The notes under the pieces were generated by a model that saw only the letters and a list, made by a program, of their open reading frames with translations, ran no database searches and was not told where the DNA came from. The translations under genes and the position numbers were made by a program. This document shows positions 43,362 through 50,233 of a stretch of DNA of 64,000 nucleotides, one piece after another (the first letter of the stretch is position 1; each line of letters begins with the position of its first letter). Origin of the DNA: an uncultured Collinsella sp. GTDB taxonomy: Bacteria > Actinomycetota > Coriobacteriia > Coriobacteriales > Coriobacteriaceae. The stretch covers positions 1 through 64,000 of the forward strand of contig UQJV01000003.1 of NCBI GenBank assembly GCA_900541475.1. Reading direction: 5' to 3'.

Positions 43362-44975
43362 TTAAAAGGCTACGTTGCCAAACTCCGACAGGATAAGATC
43401 GGGGTTGTGGTCGGTTGCCCAATCCACGTTCCACGGGCTCGTGAACAGCAGCAGCTTACCACCGCGCATATCCTCGACGCGCAACGTGTCGCGCGTGAGC
43501 GAAAGGGCCGGGATATCGATGGTGTCGGGGTCGTTCTGGATCCAGCGGATGTCCGTATAGGGCAGCGGCTGGCGACGAACCTCAACACGGTACTCGGCCT
43601 TGAGGCGGCGCTCGAGCACCTCAAACTGCAGCACGCCGACCACACCCACGATGACGCTCTCCATGCCGGCGCCCAGCTCGCGGAAGATCTGGATGGCGCC
43701 CTCCTGGGCAAGCTCCTCCATACCCTTGACGAACTGCTTGCGCTTGAGCGTGTCGACCTGCGTAATGCGAGCGAACATCTCGGGGGCAAACGTCGGGATT
43801 TGCGGATACTGCACGTGGCGCTTGCCGGAGCACACGGTGTCACCGATGCTAAAGATACCCGGGTCGAACAGGCCTACGATATCGCCCGCGTACGCCTCGT
43901 CAACAATCGCGCGGTCATCGGCCATCATCGACGTACCGGTGGCAAGCTTGAGCTTGCGGTTGCCCTGCACGTGGAAGGCATCCATGCCGCGCTCGAACTT
44001 GCCCGAGCAAATGCGCACAAAGGCGATGCGGTCGCGGTGATTCTTGTCCATGTTGGCCTGGATCTTAAACACAAAGCCGCTAAAGTCGTCGCGGCAGGGA
44101 TCGACCGGTTCGCTGGTGAGCGTATCGGTATAGGCGCGCGGCGTCGGGGCCAGACGCAGGAACTCCTTGAGGAAGGGCTCCACGCCAAAGTTGGTGAGCG
44201 CCGAGCCAAAGAACGCCGGGCTCAGCTTGCCGCAGGCCACGGCATCCAAGTCGAGCTCGTCGCCGGCACCATCGAGCAGCTCGATGTCGTCCATCAGGTT
44301 CTTATGGTTCTCCTCGCCGATGAGCTCATCCATGGAAGGATCGCCCAGCTCGGCCTCGACCTCGGCGACCTTCTTGGTGGCGTTGGCGTGGCCGTCGCCC
44401 TCAAAGGCAATGACGCGACGAGTCTGACGATCGAACACGCCGCGGAAGTTGCGGCCGCTGCCGATCGGCCAGTTCATGGGATACGTATTGATGCCCAGGA
44501 CATTCTCGATCTCTTCCATGAGCTCAAACGGGTCGCGAGCCTCGTGGTCGAGCTTATTCACAAAGGTAAAGATGGGAATGTGGCGCAGCGTGCAGACCTT
44601 AAAGAGCTTTTTGGTCTGGGCCTCGACGCCCTTAGCGCCGTCGATGACCATGACCGCGGCGTCGGCGGCCATAAGGGTACGGTAGGTATCCTCCGAGAAG
44701 TCCTGGTGACCGGGTGTATCGAGGATGTTGACGCAGGCGCCGTTGTAGGTGAACTGCAGCACCGAGGAGGTAACGGAAATACCGCGCTCCTTCTCGATGT
44801 CCATCCAGTCCGAGACGGCATGCTTGGCCGAGCTCTTGCCCTTGACCGAGCCGGCAGTTTGGATACTGCCGGTATAGAGCAGCAGCTTCTCGGTAAGCGT
44901 GGTCTTACCAGCATCCGGGTGGCTGATGATCGCGAATGTGCGGCGCGACGAGATTTCATCCGACAGGCTTGCCAT
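43362..44975 (-). CDS. prfC: Peptide chain release factor 3
   Basis: A 537-residue translational GTPase that removes RF1/RF2 from ribosomes after peptide release. ATG 44975 follows GAAAGGA; frame upstream extends to 45002 without support. G1 is SHPDAGKTT near residue 22, switch I includes KERGISVTSS, G3 is DTPGHQDFSEDT, and G4 is NKLD. The RF3-specific domain 2/3 segments PIGSGRNFRGVFDRQTRR and PVDPCRDDFSGFVFKIQANMD are present. Length fits RF3. Its upstream region is the 565-bp gap containing the alternating repeat array. Confidence 0.95.
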   Translation of the reverse strand: MASLSDEISSRRTFAIISHPDAGKTTLTEKLLLYTGSIQTAGSVKGKSSAKHAVSDWMDIEKERGISVTSSVLQFTYNGACVNILDTPGHQDFSEDTYRTLMAADAAVMVIDGAKGVEAQTKKLFKVCTLRHIPIFTFVNKLDHEARDPFELMEEIENVLGINTYPMNWPIGSGRNFRGVFDRQTRRVIAFEGDGHANATKKVAEVEAELGDPSMDELIGEENHKNLMDDIELLDGAGDELDLDAVACGKLSPAFFGSALTNFGVEPFLKEFLRLAPTPRAYTDTLTSEPVDPCRDDFSGFVFKIQANMDKNHRDRIAFVRICSGKFERGMDAFHVQGNRKLKLATGTSMMADDRAIVDEAYAGDIVGLFDPGIFSIGDTVCSGKRHVQYPQIPTFAPEMFARITQVDTLKRKQFVKGMEELAQEGAIQIFRELGAGMESVIVGVVGVLQFEVLERRLKAEYRVEVRRQPLPYTDIRWIQNDPDTIDIPALSLTRDTLRVEDMRGGKLLLFTSPWNVDWATDHNPDLILSEFGNVAF

Positions 44976-45120
44976 GCGGGTCCTTTCTTGCATTGAGTGC
45001 ATTACGTCGATGTAACCGCACTATTGTAGCCGCGAAATCCCGCCATAGGGCACCTATCAGGACAAATTCATCAGTTGGGGCCTAGGGTAGCAGTCGATGG
45101 CGGCACTCCGCAGCAGTTTG

Positions 45121-45416
45121 TCTCGATCTGTAACATCTAGCAGCCAAAAACTTCTCCAGTTGTTACAGATTGAGACAACCAAATGGGGTCCGCCAGCAAA
45201 ATCTCAATCTGTAACAGGTAGCCGTCCAAACCGGTTCCAGATGTTACAGATTGAGATATAAGGATAGACGGGTGGCCAATGTCTCGTTCTGTAACATCTA
45301 GCCGCGCAAATCGACTCTTACTGTTACAGATTGAGACAAATAGGCAGGCGGGCAAATAACATCTCAATCTGTAACAGAAGGCGACCCAAAACGGACCCAG
45401 GTGTTACAAATTGAGA
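45121..45416. repeat. Array of eight alternating inverted 15-mers, 40-bp period
   Basis: TCTCAATCTGTAACA (with variants) starts at 45121, 45202, 45282 and 45362, and its reverse complement TGTTACAGATTGAGA starts at 45161, 45242, 45322 and 45402. Spacing is 40 bp throughout (once 41). Spacers are 25-26 bp; the odd ones share a weak pattern (TAGCC..CCAAA), the even ones do not. The unit can also be seen as four 55-bp palindromes repeated every 80 bp. It fills most of the gap between prfC and the GntR operon (44976-45542), which holds no gene. Confidence 0.9.
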
Positions 45417-45464
45417 TTGTTTTGGAGCAAGCGCGGCGCCGGTGGGCTATTCCGTATTTGTCTC

Positions 45465-45494
45465 TTGCATAACTGTATATAGTGTATATATACT
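45465..45494 (+). promoter_or_regulatory. Promoter and dyad of the GntR-ABC operon
   Basis: TTGCAT (45465) and TATACT (45489) are 18 bases apart. GTATATA-GTG-TATATAC overlaps the spacer and -10, the form expected for a GntR/YtrA operator, so autoregulation is likely. Confidence 0.65.
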
Positions 45495-45542
45495 GTGCTT
45501 ACCGGTTATATACACGTGTAGCCCATCAGCTAAGGAGCCGCT

Positions 45543-45923
45543 GTGGACATCATCCTATCCAATTCGAGCGACAAGCCCATCTACGAGCAGATATCTTCGC
45601 AGGTTAAAGCACAGATACTCTCGGGCGCACTCGCTGCGGGAGCCAAACTCCCCAGCATCCGTGCACTCGCGAGCGATCTTGGCGTGAGCGTCATCACCAC
45701 CAAGCGCGCCTACGCCGACCTGGAGCAGCTCGGCTTTATCTGCACCGTGCAGGGCAAGGGCTGTTTTGTCGCCGAAGGCAACCAAGAGCTCTTGCGTGAA
45801 AACCAGCTCTGCCATATCGAAGAGCTGCTCGCGAAAGCGGCAAGCCAAGCCGAGGCCCTGGGCGTCACGCGCGACAAGCTGCACGAGATGCTCGACCTGG
45901 TAGCCCCCGAAACCATGCAGTAG
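45543..45923 (+). CDS. GntR-family (YtrA-like) regulator
   Basis: A 126-residue regulator with a GTG start at 45543 after AAGGAGCCGCT. Residues 10-75 hold the winged HTH (IYEQISSQVKAQILSGALAAGAKLPSIRALASDLGVSVITTKRAYADLEQLGFICTVQGKGCFV), followed by a short C-terminal helix with no large effector domain, the YtrA form. Such proteins repress adjacent ABC exporters that respond to cell-wall stress. It is the first gene of an operon with the ABC ATPase and permease. Confidence 0.9.
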   Translation: MDIILSNSSDKPIYEQISSQVKAQILSGALAAGAKLPSIRALASDLGVSVITTKRAYADLEQLGFICTVQGKGCFVAEGNQELLRENQLCHIEELLAKAASQAEALGVTRDKLHEMLDLVAPETMQ

Positions 45924-45946
45924 CCATCTGCAAGAAAGGCTATACC

Positions 45947-46828
45947 ATGCAAAACCTTTTAGAACTCAAAGGCATCTCACGCCATGTGAGTGACCGTTTT
46001 TCGCTGCGCGACGTCACGCTTGCCGTGGAGCCTGGCCAGATCGTCGGCTTTGTGGGTGCCAACGGTGCCGGCAAAACAACGACGATTCGAGCCGCGCTTG
46101 GGCTTATCAAACTCGATGCCGGCGAGGTACACCTGTTTGAGCAGCACTGTGGCGCCGACGCACCCGGTGAGGCGCAGCGCTGCCTGCGTTCCCACATCGG
46201 TCTTGTCCTGGACACGTGCCCCTTCCCCTCCACGCTCAAGGTGGGCCAGATCGAGTCGCTCGTAGGCCCAGCGTACCCCACGTGGGACCGCGAAATGTTC
46301 GCCCGATTCATCAACCGATTTGGCCTCGATCCCAAGACAAAGGTCAAGGACCTCTCCCGCGGCATGGGCATGAAACTGCAGCTTGCCTGCGCACTCAGCC
46401 ACAAGGCCAAGCTGCTCGTTTTGGACGAAGCCACCGCGGGCCTCGATCCCATGGCACGCGAGGAGCTGCTTGATGAGCTGCTCGCCTTTGTTTCCGACGG
46501 CCTGCACAGCGTGCTGCTCTCGAGCCACATTACGTCCGACCTCGATCGCGCTGCCGACCGCGTCATCTGCATCGATAACGGCTCGATTGTGTTTGCCCTG
46601 CCGCGCGAGGACATTACCGACCGAGCCGGCATCGCCCACTGCACCCAAGCACAGGCCGCCGAGCTTATGGCTTGCGTCGAAGGTGCCCGCGCCGCCCGCC
46701 ATGCCTACAGCGTGGACGTACTCGTACCCAACCGTCGCGAAACACTCGAGGCCTTCCCCGAGATTCCCTGCGATCGGGCAACCATTGATGACTATCTGCG
46801 CCTCATGCTGAAAGGGGCTTCGAAATGA
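45947..46828 (+). CDS. ABC transporter ATP-binding protein (YtrB-like)
   Basis: A 293-residue ATPase. ATG 45947 follows AGAAAGG. Walker A is GANGAGKTT at 39-47, the signature LSRGMGMKLQLA near 138 (the usual LSGG is altered), Walker B LLVLDEATAGLDP near 155, and the switch His in SSHITSDL. A C-terminal extension of about 60 residues follows. With the permease it forms a two-component exporter in the GntR operon; the substrate may be an antimicrobial or signal. Confidence 0.92.
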   Translation: MQNLLELKGISRHVSDRFSLRDVTLAVEPGQIVGFVGANGAGKTTTIRAALGLIKLDAGEVHLFEQHCGADAPGEAQRCLRSHIGLVLDTCPFPSTLKVGQIESLVGPAYPTWDREMFARFINRFGLDPKTKVKDLSRGMGMKLQLACALSHKAKLLVLDEATAGLDPMAREELLDELLAFVSDGLHSVLLSSHITSDLDRAADRVICIDNGSIVFALPREDITDRAGIAHCTQAQAAELMACVEGARAARHAYSVDVLVPNRRETLEAFPEIPCDRATIDDYLRLMLKGASK

Positions 46829-47523
46829 AACGCGCCTTTATGTCCGAACTCGCCATCGTTCGCACGCTCATCCCGAGCATCGCGGGCGTCGGCCTGTTTA
46901 TCTTCGTCGTGCTGACTCTTGCCAACGCGTCGGATGGCGATTCCGGCATGAGCGCTGGCGCCTGCGCGGTCAGTGCCATGTCGCCCATCATGGTCATGAG
47001 CTCGCTGGCCGGCTTCGACAATCAAAATGGCTGGGAGCGCTATCGGGCAACGCTGCCCTTCTCGCGCAAAGACATTATTTGTGCACGCTACCTGAGCGTT
47101 ATTGTCTTCTCCGCCGTCATGGCATGTGCAGCTACGCTTTTGCGTATCGTCGCCATCCCGCTCTTCAACAGCGCGGGCATTCCTTCGACGGGACAGACGG
47201 TCTTTGAAATCGCAATCGCCTCGGCAGCCTCGATGCTCATTTCCCTCATGATGGTGTTTTTGGCGCAGCCGCTGTTCTTTCGATTTGGACACATGGAGGC
47301 GCTGCGCCTATCCGTCGGCCTGTTTGCCATGCTCGGGTGCCTTACCATGGCAACGTTGAGTTCCTCCAACCCCATCAGCAACTGGCTCATGTCGATTGCC
47401 GGAGCGAATCCCGATCCCGCCGTCCTTGGCTGTCTGTGCGCAGGAATTGCCGTACTGGCCCTCGCGCTATGCGTAATCAGCTGCACCGTCAGCACCAAGG
47501 TTTATCGAGTACGCGATCTGTAG
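46825..47523 (+). CDS. ABC-2-type permease of the GntR operon
   Basis: A 232-residue membrane protein with six helices; begins MKRAFMSELAIVRTLIPSIAGVGLFIFVVLTLANAS. The ATG overlaps the ATPase stop (ATGA), as expected for co-translated partners. The conserved GFDNQNGWERYRATLPFSRKDIICARYLS segment is typical of short ABC-2 permeases that pair with YtrB-like ATPases. It ends the operon. No extracytoplasmic sensor domain is visible. Confidence 0.88.
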   Translation: MKRAFMSELAIVRTLIPSIAGVGLFIFVVLTLANASDGDSGMSAGACAVSAMSPIMVMSSLAGFDNQNGWERYRATLPFSRKDIICARYLSVIVFSAVMACAATLLRIVAIPLFNSAGIPSTGQTVFEIAIASAASMLISLMMVFLAQPLFFRFGHMEALRLSVGLFAMLGCLTMATLSSSNPISNWLMSIAGANPDPAVLGCLCAGIAVLALALCVISCTVSTKVYRVRDL

Positions 47524-47609
47524 CCACGCGAGTCTCAATCCACGAAGGACGCGATCGCCCCCCCCGCAAATCCGTGACAAATGGCATGTCCTCGGCGTGC
47601 GCCACCGCG

Positions 47610-48914
47610 CTACTTGCGCAGCGGCTTGGGCAGCGGAATGCCGGAAGCGATAACGGCGGCGATGATCATGCAGACGATACCTTTGAGTGGGAAGCACATG
47701 AGCAGCAGGCCCACGACCATGACCGGCTGGCGCATGACCGCACCCATCGTCGATGCCGTGCAGACGGCGACGCAAAAGACCGGATCTGCGCCGGTGAGGA
47801 TAGCAAGGCCATAGCCCAGGCTTACGCCCGAGAAGATAACCGGGAAGAAGTGGCCGCCGCGCCAGCCCAGGTTGATGAGGGCGGGGGTCAGCATGGCTTT
47901 GACAAGACCGGTCGCGATAAGCACGCCGGCGGGAATGGTCAGGTAGGTTTCCATGAGCACGTCGGCCTGGGTCTCGCCGGCAAACATGGTGTAGGGCAGG
48001 ACCGTGCCGCAGATGGCGAGCGCCAGACCGGCCAGCATGGCTTTGACGACAGGACGCTCCCCTATTGCATGAGACAGCGCCTCGCTTGCGTGCTCGGAGA
48101 CAAAGTACAGCCAGCCGCAAACGGTGCCGACCAACGCCAGCGGAATGAGCCAGGCAAGTTCCAGGTTGCCCACCTCGGCGGACTCGAACCTGGGCATGCC
48201 CATGCCGCCGCCCACAAGCTGGCCAAGCAGCAGGTAGGTGCCCAGACCGCCGGCAATCGCGATGCCATAGACCACGGTCTTTTGCACCTTGGGTAGCTTG
48301 ATGGTGATCTCGCCGGACGTGGACTCATCGTCGGCGTCTTCGCCCTGGCCGTCGGCGCTACCGGCAAGCGGTGCTACAAAGCCAAAGACGGGCGCGGTAA
48401 AGAGCGCCGTCAGGGCAGCCTGGGTGCCCAGCAGCGTGAGCTCCCTAAACTCGGCGCCAAAGTAACGCATACGGTCGCCGACCCAGCTGCACAGACCCGC
48501 GATAACACCGGTCAGACCGGCCTCCGGTCCAATGCTGCCGCCAAACAGCAGCGGCAGCAACGCCGCGAGCGAAAGCTTGCCCAGGTTGTCGTACGGGTAG
48601 CGCCCGTCTTGCTTAACCTTAGCCATCACCTGGTTGAGGTCATCGGTCTTGGCGCCTGTCATCTTTTCGTACAGACCGATTAATAGGCCGCCCAGCAGGC
48701 AGACAAAAAACGGGTACGGCAAAAAGCCAAACGGGCCGCTGGCGAGCTCGGGCGAAGCGACGCCCAGCGCGTGCGGAATCTCGGTCCACAGATAGTCGAT
48801 ACCGTGCTCCATCGCAAAAAAGAACAGCCAGACCGCGGCACCTGCGAACGCACCGGTCACAGCAACGCTAACTAAAAACAGCGCGCGGTTTGTGGGTTTG
48901 GCAAGGTTATCCAT
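47610..48914 (-). CDS. ClC-type chloride channel/antiporter
   Basis: A 434-residue membrane protein, about 10-12 helices, of the ClC family. ATG 48914 follows GGGAGGACCCG. The first selectivity segment reads GGSIGPEAGL, in the place of the canonical GxxGxEGP, so the Glu is kept but the neighbours differ. A charged loop rich in Asp/Glu (DGQGEDADDESTSGE) interrupts the middle. Several Coriobacterial ClC proteins share this form. Ion specificity (chloride or fluoride) cannot be assigned. It stands alone. Confidence 0.88.
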   Translation of the reverse strand: MDNLAKPTNRALFLVSVAVTGAFAGAAVWLFFFAMEHGIDYLWTEIPHALGVASPELASGPFGFLPYPFFVCLLGGLLIGLYEKMTGAKTDDLNQVMAKVKQDGRYPYDNLGKLSLAALLPLLFGGSIGPEAGLTGVIAGLCSWVGDRMRYFGAEFRELTLLGTQAALTALFTAPVFGFVAPLAGSADGQGEDADDESTSGEITIKLPKVQKTVVYGIAIAGGLGTYLLLGQLVGGGMGMPRFESAEVGNLELAWLIPLALVGTVCGWLYFVSEHASEALSHAIGERPVVKAMLAGLALAICGTVLPYTMFAGETQADVLMETYLTIPAGVLIATGLVKAMLTPALINLGWRGGHFFPVIFSGVSLGYGLAILTGADPVFCVAVCTASTMGAVMRQPVMVVGLLLMCFPLKGIVCMIIAAVIASGIPLPKPLRK

Positions 48915-49039
48915 CGGGTCCTCCCGCGGTCAAAGTCGACATAGTTATGTTTTATTGTAGAGCGAGCGTTGCCCGAACGAGCCAACCGTCTGCGCCGCAA
49001 ACGGCACCATTGGGAGCCATAGTGGGACAGGCTCAAGAC

Positions 49040-49573
49040 TCATCCGTTGATAATCGAGACAATCTCGCGCAAATCGTCGGCAAAGTAGATGCCGTGCTGG
49101 TGCCTCGGGCTCGAAAGCCCTTTATCAATCATGTGCCCGAGCAGCGCCTTGAGGTCGTTGTAGTAACCGTCCAGGTTATACAGGATGCACGGAGCGCTCA
49201 GGTGCCCCAATGACACCGCGGACATGACCTCGGCAATCTCCTCGAGCGTGCCCGTGCCACCGGGAAAGGCGATGAACGCATCGCCGAGCTCAATCATCTT
49301 GGCTTTGCGCTCGGCCATATCACTCGTCACGATGAGGTCGTCAATGCCGTCGTGTTGAAATTCGGCCTCTATAAAAAAGCTCGGCTCAACACCCGTCACG
49401 TGTCCACCTGCCTCGAGTACGCTATCGGCGAGAGCGCCCATCAGTCCCGACTTGGACCCACCGTACACGAGCGCCTGGCCGTTGGCGCCAATCCAGTTGC
49501 CCAGCTCCTGCACCGCGGGCAGAAACGCCGGGTCATTGCCGACGCTGGCACCCAGATACACGGTGATATTCAT
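49040..49573 (-). CDS. LOG-family phosphoribohydrolase (TIGR00730 type)
   Basis: A 177-residue protein of the LOG family, which cleaves nucleotide riboside monophosphates (cytokinin-activating in plants; unknown in bacteria). The hallmark PGGTGTLEE is at about 104-112, preceded by the substrate Arg/Lys residues in MAERKAKMIELGDAFIAFPGGTGT, and VYGGSKSGLMGALADS near 37-52. ATG 49573 follows GAGGGGGA. It is upstream of nothing else on its strand. Function in this organism is unknown. Confidence 0.88.
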   Translation of the reverse strand: MNITVYLGASVGNDPAFLPAVQELGNWIGANGQALVYGGSKSGLMGALADSVLEAGGHVTGVEPSFFIEAEFQHDGIDDLIVTSDMAERKAKMIELGDAFIAFPGGTGTLEEIAEVMSAVSLGHLSAPCILYNLDGYYNDLKALLGHMIDKGLSSPRHQHGIYFADDLREIVSIING

Positions 49574-49609
49574 ATTCAGTCCCCCTCATTGTGACGCGCG
49601 GCGCCCGCT

Positions 49610-50035
49610 CTAGCGTTGGCGGCGCCGATATTCGCGCACGCGGCGCGACAGATCGGCGAGCTGGTCGCGATCGAGCTCTTCCAAATGCTCAAGATCGTCC
49701 ATAAAGCGCGCCATGGTGTCCTTTTGACGCATCTTGATGAGCGTATTGCAGTAGTTCACCGCCACGCCCGTGAGCATGGCGATGTAGAAGATGCTAATAA
49801 CGCTCAAGACGACGGTAATAGCGCGGGCAACCGGTGTTTCGGCCGGAATGTCGCCAAAGCCGATGGTCGAGACCGTCTCGAAGCTAAACCAAAGTCCATC
49901 GCCAAAGGTGAGGGTCGTAGGCTCGGACAGCCAGACAGCCGTCGAGCACAGCAGGTAAAAGATAAGAAACAGACCCGTGATGCGCGCAAAGCCAGCCTGT
50001 CGCAGCACATCGGCAAGCGTCCTCAACTTGTTCAT
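49610..50035 (-). CDS. Two-helix potassium channel
   Basis: A 141-residue membrane protein. ATG 50035 follows AAAAGGGG. Helix 1 (FLIFYLLCSTAVWLSEP), the pore loop WFSFETVSTIGFGDIP with the K+ selectivity signature TIGFGD, and helix 2 (ITVVLSVISIFYIAMLTGV) form one channel subunit, presumably tetrameric. A short charged cytoplasmic tail follows. No RCK domain is attached. It is followed by the LOG gene. Confidence 0.88.
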   Translation of the reverse strand: MNKLRTLADVLRQAGFARITGLFLIFYLLCSTAVWLSEPTTLTFGDGLWFSFETVSTIGFGDIPAETPVARAITVVLSVISIFYIAMLTGVAVNYCNTLIKMRQKDTMARFMDDLEHLEELDRDQLADLSRRVREYRRRQR

Positions 50036-50088
50036 CGCGACCCCTTTTCCCAGACGCTCAATCACGTTCGCCCGGTATTGTCCCACAA

Positions 50089-50146
50089 CCGGCAGCCAGG
50101 GACGTTCCTTTTGTGCCGGCAGAAAGGGACTGTCCCCAGCTGCCGG
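50089..50146. repeat. Composite palindrome containing GGGAC/GTCCC cores
   Basis: CCGGCAGCCAGGGAC (50089-50103) pairs with GTCCCCAGCTGCCGG (50132-50146), two mismatches. The interior reads AAAGGGACTG. It lies between the potassium channel start and the hybrid kinase, and fits the dispersed-palindrome set. Confidence 0.55.
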
Positions 50147-50233
50147 GCGGGAGCGTTTAGCGGTACAGCTGCCAACTGGGCAGGCTGAGCTGGTATCCTT
50201 ATGCGGTAATGTCTCGATTCGTTAGGATTACAT

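Noticed and set aside
45121..45416. CRISPR array
   Set aside because: The repeat is only 15 bp, alternates in orientation, spacers are related in part, and no cas gene is near.
45121..45416. Integron attC sites
   Set aside because: The conserved RYYYAAC/GTTRRRY core pairs do not fit, and no integrase or cassettes are present.
47610..48914. Fluoride-specific ClC
   Set aside because: The selectivity segment differs from canonical ClC, but there is not enough evidence to assign fluoride specificity.
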